Below, in pieces: positions 34,964 through 44,829 of a stretch of DNA of 64,000 nt; within the stretch, counting starts at the first letter, position 1; each line of letters begins with the position of its first letter. Under the pieces are notes generated by a model. It worked only from the letters and a program-made list of their open reading frames with translations. It did no database searches and was not told the DNA's origin. The position numbers and the translations under genes were made by a program. The stretch is from Ilumatobacteraceae bacterium (GTDB lineage: Bacteria > Actinomycetota > Acidimicrobiia > Acidimicrobiales > Ilumatobacteraceae), in the NCBI GenBank assembly GCA_030729045.1, contig JANQYF010000022.1:1-64000 (forward strand), read 5' to 3'.

Positions 34964-37091
34964 ATCGATAGAGATGTCCGAGAGCCACTGCTGCACGGTT
35001 GCCGCTGGCGTAGCAGAGCCTGCCTGTTTCACGCACGGTTCGAACTCCTGAATTGTCTGGGTCAGCAACAGCTAATTCTGTCGCCAATAGAATTGGCTTT
35101 CCGGTTGAAATGGAAAGATCATGAGCCGCCTGTGCAAACCGCGCGTCCTGGCGTTCGTGGTACTCAACGATGCGATCGAGACCATGGCCAGGATGAAACT
35201 GGCCCTCTCTCATCAGACGTGCTTGGTTGGCTTGAATGCCCAATCCCAGATAGATGATTGCGTCTACGTCCTTATGTTCAGCAATCATTGCCATTACTTC
35301 AGGAATTGTGTCGCGGGTTTCTCCACCTGCACAGTCAACAGGATTGTTTCGGCTCCAGCGCGGAGGCAGCTTCGTGTCAATTTGGGCAAGCAGATCTTCC
35401 GGCAAAGTCATCAAATGCATTGAGCCATCATTCGCAATTGCATCGCTCGTTACAACACCCCATCCACCGGCTGTTGTGAGAACAACAACGTTTGGTCCTA
35501 GCGGGAGTGGTTGCGTTGCAAATGTGGCCGCTGCCTCAAAAGCCTCTTCGACATTCGCAGCTCTGGTGACTCCACCTGCTTTACACGCGCCATCGAATAT
35601 GGCGTCATTTGCCGCGAGTGCTCCGGTGTGGCTTGCTGCTGCGCGTGCGCCCTTGTCTGTAGCACCGCCCTTAATCAGTACGACCGGCTTGTTGGCAGTT
35701 ACGCGAGCGAGCCGCTCCATTAATCCGCGACCGTCGCTAATACCTTCGACATACGTCAATGCAACTTTGGTTGCGGAATCTGTTCCGTACCACTCGACAA
35801 GATCCGCAACGCCTAGCGCTGCTGCGTTACCTGCAGACACTGCTCGGCTAATACCAACACCAGTTTGACGTGCGTAGTTCAAAAAGCTCGAAACAAAGTT
35901 TCCGCTCTGACTGGCAACAGCAATTGCTCCAGCCGGCGGGTACGGAGCAACAATCTGCGCGCATAATTTTGCTGGCGTTGATACAACGCCTTGCCCATTC
36001 GGACCAGCTAGAAGGATTCCTAATTCATCTGCAAGAGCCACCAGTTCAGTTTCTAGTTGTCGTCCTTCGTCACCGGCCTCTCCGTAACCAGCCGATGTCA
36101 AGAACGCTGCGCCGATACCCTTTCGTGCGCATGCTCGAAGCAAGTCTGGGTTAGCTGATGCGGGTGTACATACAAACACCAAATCGATTGCATTGTCTGG
36201 CAATGAATCAATATCAGCAACTGTCTTAATGCCAAGAACTTCTTCGCCTTGCAAGTTGGTGCCATAGACACCACCCGCATATCCACTCGCCAGAATATTG
36301 TGCAAAGAAACGAATCCGAACTTTCCCGGATGTGTAGAAGCGCCAGCGACCAATACTCCTCTTGGTTCAAACAGTGCACGAAACTGCGCATCTGTGTATG
36401 GCACGCGCTTCGAGACCATTGAGATATTTCTTGTTCCCATCTCGACCAAAGCATCGACAGCCACCACATCACCGTTCGCGCGAACTATCAGTGGATTCAC
36501 ATCAACAGACACAATGTCTGCACGTTCAATAGCAACTTTCGAAAGACCAACAATTACGGAAATCAACTGGCTCCGATTGACTGCTGACTCTCCCCGAAAG
36601 GCCTCGAGGAGCCCCTGCATGCGCAGAGAATCAATCATGGCCGCTGCGCCTGCTTCGTCAACGGGTGCTGGCCGAAAAGCGACATCAGCGATGACTTCTG
36701 CCATCACTCCGCCTATTCCAAGCATCACCGTTGGCCCGAACTGGGGATCAACGAGCATGCCCGCTATCAATTCCCTTGTTCCGCTAATCATCGGAGCTAC
36801 TAACAAGTGGACATCACCATCAGCCGCAGTAGCGGCAGCAAGCAAACTTGTCGCAGCTTCCGAAACAGCATCCGCATTATCCAAACGCAAACGAACTAGG
36901 CCGCGTTCGGTCTTATGAGCGATGTTGTCGCCTCCGAGCTTTACAACGACTGGGTAGCCAAGTTGATCTGCAGCAGCAACTGCGTCTACAGCAGTGTTGG
37001 TCTTTTTCTCAGGAGCAAAGGGAATGCTGTACGACGACAGCAGCGCTTTTGAATCAGATTCAGACAGGGTGGAAGTTTGCTCAGATGACAC
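34932..37091 (-). CDS. Acyl-CoA synthetase (NDP-forming), ATP-grasp domain fused to CoA-binding domain
   Basis: 719 aa; N-terminal ATP-grasp (VVVKLGGDNIAHKTERGLVRL), then RGVLVAGASTHPGKFGFVSLHNIL...GPNGQGVV...AIAVASQSGNF. Confidence 0.88.
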   Translation of the reverse strand: MSSEQTSTLSESDSKALLSSYSIPFAPEKKTNTAVDAVAAADQLGYPVVVKLGGDNIAHKTERGLVRLRLDNADAVSEAATSLLAAATAADGDVHLLVAPMISGTRELIAGMLVDPQFGPTVMLGIGGVMAEVIADVAFRPAPVDEAGAAAMIDSLRMQGLLEAFRGESAVNRSQLISVIVGLSKVAIERADIVSVDVNPLIVRANGDVVAVDALVEMGTRNISMVSKRVPYTDAQFRALFEPRGVLVAGASTHPGKFGFVSLHNILASGYAGGVYGTNLQGEEVLGIKTVADIDSLPDNAIDLVFVCTPASANPDLLRACARKGIGAAFLTSAGYGEAGDEGRQLETELVALADELGILLAGPNGQGVVSTPAKLCAQIVAPYPPAGAIAVASQSGNFVSSFLNYARQTGVGISRAVSAGNAAALGVADLVEWYGTDSATKVALTYVEGISDGRGLMERLARVTANKPVVLIKGGATDKGARAAASHTGALAANDAIFDGACKAGGVTRAANVEEAFEAAATFATQPLPLGPNVVVLTTAGGWGVVTSDAIANDGSMHLMTLPEDLLAQIDTKLPPRWSRNNPVDCAGGETRDTIPEVMAMIAEHKDVDAIIYLGLGIQANQARLMREGQFHPGHGLDRIVEYHERQDARFAQAAHDLSISTGKPILLATELAVADPDNSGVRTVRETGRLCYASGNRAAVALGHLYRYAVHTGVARK

Positions 37092-37151
37092 GACTACATA
37101 CGGTAGTCAGTATCGACGCTGAATGACGGGTGCTCTCACCGGTCAGAGGCT

Positions 37152-37925
37152 CTATGCCACGTGGGCACTTACCGCCGAAGCAATTTCCGCCGGTAATTCA
37201 CCAATTACGAGGTGTCCAGCTGGTAATTCAACGAGCGTGGCCCCTGGCACATTTGCTGCAATATGGCGTGACTTCGAGATGTCGACCCACCGATCTTCGA
37301 TACCGCCGATAACCAGGCACGGAGCTGTGATGCGTCCCAGGCTTTCCTCGATATCTATACGAATATCGAGTTCAAGTTGTGCATCTGATCCAGGCTGAAC
37401 AGCAGAAGCCGCCATTCCCACTACGACATCAAACATTGGTTCTATAACTTGCAGGCCAGCTGCTGTATAACCATCTGCCAATGCATAACGCATGAATAAT
37501 TCATTATCTATCGCGATCAAACGACGCCATAAATCGAACGTCACTTTCATCCGTGCATCTGTTTGCGACCATCCGCAAAGCGATGTAACGGTGATGACGG
37601 AAGCAGAAAAGTTTGCTGCACAGCGCAACGCTGCTACCGCGCCAAGCGAGTACCCGATGACATGAAACCGTTCATGTCCCAGATGTTTCATCAATGCAAC
37701 AGCGTCGGCCACGACTACATCAAGCTCGATCGGACCATTTGGCATTTCAGATTCACCAGATCCTGGGAACTCAAATGTCACCCACTGCAGGCTCGCTGGA
37801 CACGCTTGTTGAACCTGAGCCCAAGCGTTGGCGGACTGTGTTGTTCCATGAAAGGCAAGGATGGGAACTCCAGCTCCTTCAGATGAAAAACCGATAGTAC
37901 GACCGTTGTTAATCCAGGTAGACAT
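37152..37925 (-). CDS. Alpha/beta hydrolase
   Basis: ILAFHGTTQSANAW...HVIGYSLGAVAALRCAA...CLVIGGIEDRWVD. Confidence 0.88.
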   Translation of the reverse strand: MSTWINNGRTIGFSSEGAGVPILAFHGTTQSANAWAQVQQACPASLQWVTFEFPGSGESEMPNGPIELDVVVADAVALMKHLGHERFHVIGYSLGAVAALRCAANFSASVITVTSLCGWSQTDARMKVTFDLWRRLIAIDNELFMRYALADGYTAAGLQVIEPMFDVVVGMAASAVQPGSDAQLELDIRIDIEESLGRITAPCLVIGGIEDRWVDISKSRHIAANVPGATLVELPAGHLVIGELPAEIASAVSAHVA

Positions 37926-37957
37926 GGCGCAACCGTATCGGATTTGGCAACAACGGT

Positions 37958-38578
37958 CTACGCGACGAGTGCGGCACGAAAGAACGCGACAACGTGGTCG
38001 CAGTGGTCGCGCACGTTCTCGGGTGTGAGCGCCTGGTCATTGAGAAGCTCATCTATAAACGGGGCGTCCGAGAAGTAGGTCAAAATTGCGCCGTATCCAG
38101 TGATGATCAGGTGTTGGGCGTTATGCCTGCGAAAGTGACCAGCATCCATTTCCGAAGTGAAATACGCGCACGCACTGTCAAACAGCGGCCGTAAGAAACC
38201 AGAAAGATCGACCCCAACATGAACTCCGCTATCAAGAGCTTCTCGGCGCATGATTCGCACGTAGTCAGGGGTGCGGGCAAACAAGTCGAATCCGGCACGA
38301 ATGACCAGTTCAGCTTTATCCCACCCAGATGCTGGTGAAGACATTGCAACTTCAAGACCCTCAAGCCATTCCGACAACAGCATCTCGAAAACATCTGTGT
38401 ACAGAGCTTCCTTGCTAGCGAAATGATGAAGCAAGCTTGGGCGCCTAATTCCGACGCCAGCGGCAATGTCATTGAGGGACGTACCTTCATAGCCGCGATC
38501 AGCAAAACAATGCAGAGCCTCATCCAGAATGAGTTCTCGTGTTGTCTTGGAACTGCTTTCTTCTGTTACGTCCGACAC
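37958..38578 (-). CDS. TetR family transcriptional regulator
   Basis: TRELILDEALHCFADRGYEGTSLNDIAAGVGIRRPSLLHHFASKEALYTDVFE. Confidence 0.95.
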   Translation of the reverse strand: MSDVTEESSSKTTRELILDEALHCFADRGYEGTSLNDIAAGVGIRRPSLLHHFASKEALYTDVFEMLLSEWLEGLEVAMSSPASGWDKAELVIRAGFDLFARTPDYVRIMRREALDSGVHVGVDLSGFLRPLFDSACAYFTSEMDAGHFRRHNAQHLIITGYGAILTYFSDAPFIDELLNDQALTPENVRDHCDHVVAFFRAALVA

Positions 38579-38604
38579 ATTTCTAATTTACCGTCATTTT
38601 CGCC

Positions 38605-38622
38605 CTACCTACCAGTAGGTAG
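38605..38622. promoter_or_regulatory. Candidate TetR operator, perfect palindrome CTACCTAC-CA-GTAGGTAG
   Basis: Two 8-bp arms in the 61-bp intergenic region between divergent TetR and desaturase genes. Confidence 0.75.
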
Positions 38623-38639
38623 CCAGTTAGTGTGTCGAC

Positions 38640-39401
38640 ATGAATTCGATTCTTTCAAGTGTTCTCACCGCATTTCTAGTGGCAGCAGTTGTGTGCACAG
38701 CCGCCAACACCTGCACAACTGTCTATTTGCATAGAGCCCTTAGTCATCGTGCCCTCACCATTAGGCCCTCGGTTGCAGTGATATTTCGTGCCGTGTTGTG
38801 GCTTTCTACTGGAATCAAACCCAAAGAATGGGTGGCAGTACACAGAAAACACCACGCCTACACAGATGTTGATGGTGATCCACATTCTCCTGTTCTACTC
38901 GGATGGAAGAAGGTGCAGGCAAAGAATGTCGCTCTGTACCGCGCAACTGTTCTCGACCCGACCACCATCGATCGGTACGCCAAAGATTTGCCAGATGACC
39001 GATGGGACAAAGTCTTCTTTGGTCACAACAAGACTGGGTTGCTCTCAGGAATCGCAATCCTGATGATTGTGTTCGGCCCGTGGACTGGATTACTCGCCGC
39101 CTTCATTCATGCCAATGTGTATTTGGCAAGTAACGCTGCGGTCAATGCTCTTGGTCATCATTTTGGGCGTCGGCCATATGACAATCGCGCTACAAATCTT
39201 CAGTGGTTGGCCTTCTTCACAATGGGCGAAGGGCTTCACAACAATCACCACGCGGCACCGTCGTCACCGCGTTTATCTCATCGGTGGTTCCAGGTAGACC
39301 CAGGTTGGTGGGTAATTAAGGCCCTCACCACTTTGCACTTGGCAACCGTTCGTTTTTCAGATATTCGTCTGACCGCAACGGCCAAGGCATCTTTCAACTA
39401 G
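38640..39401 (+). CDS. Fatty acid (acyl-CoA) desaturase
   Basis: Histidine boxes HRALSHRA, HRKHH and HNNHH. Confidence 0.93.
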   Translation: MNSILSSVLTAFLVAAVVCTAANTCTTVYLHRALSHRALTIRPSVAVIFRAVLWLSTGIKPKEWVAVHRKHHAYTDVDGDPHSPVLLGWKKVQAKNVALYRATVLDPTTIDRYAKDLPDDRWDKVFFGHNKTGLLSGIAILMIVFGPWTGLLAAFIHANVYLASNAAVNALGHHFGRRPYDNRATNLQWLAFFTMGEGLHNNHHAAPSSPRLSHRWFQVDPGWWVIKALTTLHLATVRFSDIRLTATAKASFN

Positions 39402-39422
39402 AAACCCAACTACATTTTCAAC

Positions 39423-40505
39423 GTGTCAAACGAGATCACCTGTCAGCAGTTTTTTGACGGAACAGACCTTCACGGCCCGACTCGAATCGTTATGGCTAAT
39501 AACGGTCTCATTGAATCTCTCAGCAACCACGCGGGTGCTTGTGAATTCCCTGTAGTAAGCCCTGGTTTTGTAGATGTACAAATGAACGGCTTTGACAATG
39601 TTTATGTTGCGACCGCATCTACTGACGATCTACTGCGGCTAGATCAAACACTCCTCGATCGTGGCACCACCAGCTGGTTGGGAACAATAGTGACGGCACC
39701 ACTTGAGAAGATGTCTCAATCTTTGTCGTCTCTTCATCAATCTTTTCTCTCTGGACACTTGCAGGGTTTTGCTGGAATACACGTAGAGGGGCCATTTCTC
39801 GGAGCTGCTCCAGGGGCTCACCCGGTACAGCACATCATCGCTTGCGACTTGGACTGGATATCGCAATTGGTAACTTCTGTTCGCCTCGTAACAGTCGCTC
39901 CCGAACAAGATGATGCGATTCCAGCGATTCGTGAATTGCGCGCTCGTAACATCACAGTTTCTCTCGGTCACTCTCGCCCTACGAAGACACAGTTTGAAGA
40001 CGCAGTTGATGCTGGGGCAAGCATGGTCACTCATTTGTTCAACGGAATGAGTGGAGTCCACCACCGAGACCCTGGTCTAGCCATGTGGGCCTTGACGGAT
40101 AATCGAATCTCTTGCGGGCTGATAGCAGATGGTGTTCATGTTCAACCCGATGCAATCGCACTGGCATTCAAGGCAGCACAATCTCGTATCTGTTTGGTGT
40201 CGGATTCTGTTTCGTGGCGCACCCTGACAGGACCTCGAAGCGGCGTTGAGATTCGTAATGGAGCACCACGCTTGGCAGATGACACGCTCGCTGGCTCTTG
40301 CACGCCACTCTCAGAGTGCGTACAGCGAGTGGTTCGAGAATGTGGTGTCTCGCTTGAATCGGCCCTCTCGAGTGCTACATCCATTCCAGCTGACCTAGCT
40401 GGTTTGGCTGACGTTGGGCGAATTCGAACAGGTCACAAGGCAGATCTTGTCGCGCTTGATTCCGAACTTTCCGTTCTCAAAGCCTGGCGCCGATTACCAT
40501 CATGA
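39423..40505 (+). CDS. nagA: N-acetylglucosamine-6-phosphate deacetylase
   Basis: VVSPGFVDVQMNGFDNV...GIHVEGPFLGAAPGAHPVQHI...VSLGHSRPT...VTHLFNGMSGVHHRDPG...LIADGVHV. Confidence 0.93.
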   Translation: MSNEITCQQFFDGTDLHGPTRIVMANNGLIESLSNHAGACEFPVVSPGFVDVQMNGFDNVYVATASTDDLLRLDQTLLDRGTTSWLGTIVTAPLEKMSQSLSSLHQSFLSGHLQGFAGIHVEGPFLGAAPGAHPVQHIIACDLDWISQLVTSVRLVTVAPEQDDAIPAIRELRARNITVSLGHSRPTKTQFEDAVDAGASMVTHLFNGMSGVHHRDPGLAMWALTDNRISCGLIADGVHVQPDAIALAFKAAQSRICLVSDSVSWRTLTGPRSGVEIRNGAPRLADDTLAGSCTPLSECVQRVVRECGVSLESALSSATSIPADLAGLADVGRIRTGHKADLVALDSELSVLKAWRRLPS

Positions 40506-40506
40506 G

Positions 40507-42462
40507 GTGCCTACACAATTGAGCCCCGAACAAGACGCCCTCGCTATCTCGATAATTCGAGGGATTGCGATGGACGCTCCCCTAGCTGCAAACAGCGGTC
40601 ACCAAGGAACAGCAATGTCGCTTGCGCCTCTTGCCCATGTTTTGTACAGCAGAATTCTTAAACACGATCCGTCCACTCCTGACTTTATTGATCGCGACCG
40701 TTTGATTCTCTCGAATGGCCATGCATCGATTTTGCAGTATGCAATGTTGTTCTTGTCCGGCTACGGGTTAGAGATATCGGATCTCAAACTGTTCCGTCAG
40801 TGGAACTCAGCAACACCAGGTCACCCAGAAGTTGGCCACACGGCAGGCGTGGAAGTAACAACCGGACCATTGGGACAGGGTTTCGCAAATGCAGTAGGAA
40901 TGGCAATTGCAGAATCGCATTTACGTGCAGTTCATGGGAAAGATGCAATTGATCACCATACATACGTCATTGCAGGCGATGGTTGCCTTATGGAGGGAAT
41001 CAGTCACGAAGCTGCATCACTTGCTGGTCATTTAAAACTTGACCACTTGGTATGTATTTTTGATGACAACAAGATCACTATTGACGGCAGTACCGCGTTG
41101 ACATGCAGCGACGATGCGCCAGCGCGTTTCCGTTCGTACGGTTGGAACGTCATCGAAGCGGGAGAGATCGCTGAAGATTGTGATGCTCTTGAGAAGGTGT
41201 TGGTAACTGCGCGCGACCATGCCGGTGCACCAACATTGGTGGTTCTGCGGTCACACATTGGGTTTCCTTCTCCTGACCTCACTGACAAACATGAGGCGCA
41301 TGGAAATCCATTCACTGCACCACTTGTCAGCGCCACTAAAAAAGTAATGGGAATACCCGACGAGCCTTTTTATGCGCCTGAATCATTCGTGTCTGAATAC
41401 CGGGCGTTCTGTCGCGAACGCGGACAAGTTGCAACATCAGATTGGAAGAAGCGCACTCAGTCACTGTCGCCCGCTTTAACACCTTCCACGTTCGGCATTG
41501 CAAGTAAAGAGCAAATCGCTTCGGCGCTTCCCGTCTTTCCATCGGACACCAAACTGGCAACTCGCCAGGCATTTCAAAAAGTTCTTGAGGCAACCGGAAG
41601 CGCATTGCCTTTCGTGCTTGCGGGTGCTGCAGACCTCACTGGAAACACCGGAGCGAAACTTTCTGAGACAAGTGGATTTTCTGCTGAGAACCGACAGGGT
41701 AAACAGATCTACTACGGCATTCGCGAACATGCGATGGGAGCAGCGATGGTCGGAATGGCTCTGCACGGTGGTGTGTTGCCAGTCGGCGGCACGTTCTTCG
41801 TGTTTGCCGACTACATGCGTCCAGCAATTCGTTTAGCAGCTCTCTCGCGCGCTCGGACCGTGTTCGTGTTTAGTCATGACTCTGTCGGAGTTGGCGAAGA
41901 CGGCCCAACACATCAACCAGTAGAGCAACTGGCTTCCCTACGAGCCATTCCAGGCTTGCAAGTGATTCGTCCAGCGGATGCAAATGAAACCGCCCAAGCC
42001 TGGTTGATCGCGGCGACACACGACGGACCGACCGCGCTTATTTTGTCGCGTCAAACGGTTGCAGCTCTCACAGATGGATCAGCTGTCGCTGATGGTGCCG
42101 GTGTCATTGTCAAAACAGACACCCCTCAGGCAACAATCATCGGAACAGGTAGCGAATTGTCTGTAGCAGTTGACGCAGCAGAGTTGCTGAAGAAAGAAGG
42201 TGTCAACGTCAATGTTGTAACTATGCCTTCATGGGAACGTTTTGCTGCTCTTTCGCAATCACGTCAAGATGAGATTCTTCCGCGTTCGCTCCCTCGCATC
42301 AGCGTGGAGGCTGGCACTACATTTGGTTGGGCTGCATACGCCACCGACAGTGTCGGTATCGACCGCTTTGGTGCAAGCGCCCCCGGAAACGTCGTAATGG
42401 CCGAGCTGGGAATCACTGCGACCCATGTGGCTGATGTAGCAAGAAAAGCGATCAGTCGATGA
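40507..42462 (+). CDS. tkt: Transketolase
   Basis: GIAMDAPLAANSGHQGTAMSLAPLAHVLYSRIL...TTGPLGQGFANAVGMAIAE...GDGCLMEGISHEAASLAGH; start at GTG 40507 just after the nagA stop. Confidence 0.95.
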   Translation: MPTQLSPEQDALAISIIRGIAMDAPLAANSGHQGTAMSLAPLAHVLYSRILKHDPSTPDFIDRDRLILSNGHASILQYAMLFLSGYGLEISDLKLFRQWNSATPGHPEVGHTAGVEVTTGPLGQGFANAVGMAIAESHLRAVHGKDAIDHHTYVIAGDGCLMEGISHEAASLAGHLKLDHLVCIFDDNKITIDGSTALTCSDDAPARFRSYGWNVIEAGEIAEDCDALEKVLVTARDHAGAPTLVVLRSHIGFPSPDLTDKHEAHGNPFTAPLVSATKKVMGIPDEPFYAPESFVSEYRAFCRERGQVATSDWKKRTQSLSPALTPSTFGIASKEQIASALPVFPSDTKLATRQAFQKVLEATGSALPFVLAGAADLTGNTGAKLSETSGFSAENRQGKQIYYGIREHAMGAAMVGMALHGGVLPVGGTFFVFADYMRPAIRLAALSRARTVFVFSHDSVGVGEDGPTHQPVEQLASLRAIPGLQVIRPADANETAQAWLIAATHDGPTALILSRQTVAALTDGSAVADGAGVIVKTDTPQATIIGTGSELSVAVDAAELLKKEGVNVNVVTMPSWERFAALSQSRQDEILPRSLPRISVEAGTTFGWAAYATDSVGIDRFGASAPGNVVMAELGITATHVADVARKAISR

Positions 42463-43562
42463 CCGATGTTCTTAAGCAATTGTCATCTCAACATGGGCAG
42501 AGTCCGTGGCTAGACAACTTGCAACGCGGATACATCACTTCTGGAAATCTCGTTTCACTGGTTGAGCGTGGTGTACGAGGCCTCACATCGAATCCCACTA
42601 TTTTTCAAAAGGCAATACAAGGCAGCTCAGATTATGACGAGCAATTCCGTAGTGAAATTCTGAAAGGCTCATCTGCCAGAGATGCGTACTGGGAACTGGT
42701 ACTTCAGGACATTCATGGTGCGCTCGATGTATTTGCCAATTTGTACGCGCAATCAAATGGAATAGATGGATTCGTCAGCGTTGAGGTAGATCCATCACTA
42801 GCTCACGACACTGCGGGAACATTGTCAGCAGCACGTTTGCTTCATGAACGTATTTCACGTGCGAACGTGATGATCAAGATTCCTGCTACGCAAGCGGGAC
42901 TCCCAGCCATCAGAGAGATGATCGCTGAAGGCCGAAATGTAAACGTGACATTGATCTTCAGTCTCTCTCGTTATCAGGATGTGATGGACGCCTACATCGA
43001 TGGTCTAGAACAGCGAATGGCCTCGGGCTCCCCTGTTTCCAACATCTCGAGTGTTGCGAGTTTCTTCATTAGTCGCGTCGACAATGAGATCGATAAACGT
43101 CTTGAAACGATTGGCACTCCAGCAGCTCTCGCACTACGCGGGACCGCAGCCGTCAATCAGGCGAGGCTTGCCTATGCAGCATTTCAAAAAACGTTCAGTG
43201 GGCCTCGATGGGAGGCGCTAGCGAAAGCTGGTGCCACGGTGCAGCGTCCATTGTGGGCTTCAACATCCACGAAGAATCCCACGTATCCGGACACGATGTA
43301 CGTAGATCAATTGATTGGACCTGACACCGTCAATACGTTGCCAGATGCGACTCTGGAAGCTTTTGCAGATCATGGAACGCTTGCGCGCACAATTGATCAG
43401 AACATTGGTGTTAGCCGGCGTCAGTGGGCTGAATTAGCCATGAATGCAATTGATGTCGACGAAGTTGCAGCTCAATTAGAGGCCGAAGGTGTCGCTTCTT
43501 TCATAAAGAGTTTTGACGAGCTCATTGGTGTACTTGAAGATAAAGCGTCAGGAATTTCGTAA
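42459..43562 (+). CDS. tal: Transaldolase
   Basis: SPWLDNLQRGYITSGNLVSLVERGVRGLTSNPTIFQKAI...NVMIKIPATQAGLPAIREM...NVNVTLIFSLSRY. Confidence 0.95.
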   Translation: MTDVLKQLSSQHGQSPWLDNLQRGYITSGNLVSLVERGVRGLTSNPTIFQKAIQGSSDYDEQFRSEILKGSSARDAYWELVLQDIHGALDVFANLYAQSNGIDGFVSVEVDPSLAHDTAGTLSAARLLHERISRANVMIKIPATQAGLPAIREMIAEGRNVNVTLIFSLSRYQDVMDAYIDGLEQRMASGSPVSNISSVASFFISRVDNEIDKRLETIGTPAALALRGTAAVNQARLAYAAFQKTFSGPRWEALAKAGATVQRPLWASTSTKNPTYPDTMYVDQLIGPDTVNTLPDATLEAFADHGTLARTIDQNIGVSRRQWAELAMNAIDVDEVAAQLEAEGVASFIKSFDELIGVLEDKASGIS

Positions 43563-43566
43563 CACA

Positions 43567-44592
43567 GTGACTGCATCATCGAACACACGTAAAGCAATTG
43601 ATGATTTGCTGAAGAGTTTCGAGAAGGTACAACGCACTCCATCAGAAGTACGGCAGCTGAATCGTATTCTAAAAACTGTGACTGACCTAGTTGGTGGCCC
43701 ATCCTCTTCTCTAGACATAAAGATTGCAAGTTCCGCAGTTGAAGAGATGAGTAGAGCGTTCACTATGTTTGCGCCATACAGAGAAGTTCGTAAGGTGTCT
43801 ATCTTTGGTTCGGCTCGCACAACTTCCGACAGCCCTATCTATGCCTTAACCGCGGCTACCGCCAAGGCTCTTGCCGATCATCAGTTCATGGTTGTCACTG
43901 GTGCAGGCCCAGGAATTATGGAAGCCGGAATGGTGGGTGCAGGTAGAGAGAACTCAATAGGTGTTTCCATTCGGCTTCCATTTGAGACCGGTGCCAACTC
44001 CGTTATTGCCGGAGACGACAAGTACGTCAGCATGCGCTACTTCTTCACAAGAAAACTCATGCTCGTAAAGGAGTCTCATGCTTTTCTCTGTATGCCAGGT
44101 GGTTTCGGAACTTTGGATGAAACCTTCGAATTGCTGACACTTGCTCAAACAGCTAAGTCTGTTCCGGTACCCATAGTTTTTCTAGAGGTCCCTGGTCAGC
44201 CCTTCTGGACGCCCCTGATGAATGCAATGGAGCCTTTACTGCTCGATCATGGTCTTATCTCACCTAGCGATACTTCGTTGTACACAATTACAGACAACAT
44301 TGAAGATGCAGTCAACGAGATAACGCGCTTTTATTCAAATTACAACTCAATACGGTTCGTCAACGATGTTCTATACATCCGTATGCAGCGCTCGATTCCA
44401 TCTGCTCAATTCACGGAAATTGCAAATCGCTTCGCCCCCCTCGCATCAGACGGAGAAATTCTTCAAACATCTGCCACACCTGAAGAAGTGAAAGACAATG
44501 ACGTGCCAGATTTGCCGAGGGTCAGGTTGAAATACGCAGCGAAAGGTTTTGCAGATCTGCGGGGACTAATCAACGCACTTAATGAGTTTTAG
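43567..44592 (+). CDS. LOG/TIGR00730-type protein
   Basis: VSIFGSARTTSDSP...MVVTGAGPGIMEAGMVGAGR...CMPGGFGTLDETFELLTLAQT (PGGxGTxxE). Confidence 0.9.
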   Translation: MTASSNTRKAIDDLLKSFEKVQRTPSEVRQLNRILKTVTDLVGGPSSSLDIKIASSAVEEMSRAFTMFAPYREVRKVSIFGSARTTSDSPIYALTAATAKALADHQFMVVTGAGPGIMEAGMVGAGRENSIGVSIRLPFETGANSVIAGDDKYVSMRYFFTRKLMLVKESHAFLCMPGGFGTLDETFELLTLAQTAKSVPVPIVFLEVPGQPFWTPLMNAMEPLLLDHGLISPSDTSLYTITDNIEDAVNEITRFYSNYNSIRFVNDVLYIRMQRSIPSAQFTEIANRFAPLASDGEILQTSATPEEVKDNDVPDLPRVRLKYAAKGFADLRGLINALNEF

Positions 44593-44774
44593 ACAGATCG
44601 CAGAATAAAGAGAGCCTTGTCAACAGATCGTCTGGCTTGAGATACCTTCTTCTCTAACGGGGGACGCTCCTTTTCGCCGTTTCGAATTGCACCTGTTATC
44701 AATGACATGGCGGCATCATTCAACGCTTCACTGGCTCTCTCGAGGTCGGAAATTATCGCGTCAATATCGCTCAT
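44589..44774 (-). CDS. Small hypothetical helical protein
   Basis: 61-aa ORF with AAAGGG upstream; interlocked 4-nt convergent overlap with the preceding gene. Confidence 0.6.
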   Translation of the reverse strand: MSDIDAIISDLERASEALNDAAMSLITGAIRNGEKERPPLEKKVSQARRSVDKALFILRSV

Positions 44775-44829
44775 TGTGTCGCCCTTTCAGATGACTGTCA
44801 GATGAATACTGTGCCACAAGCGTGGTGGT

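Noticed and set aside
44589-44774. Possible exonuclease VII small subunit (xseB)
   Set aside because: Similar size and helical character, but no recognisable XseB motif and no xseA next to it.
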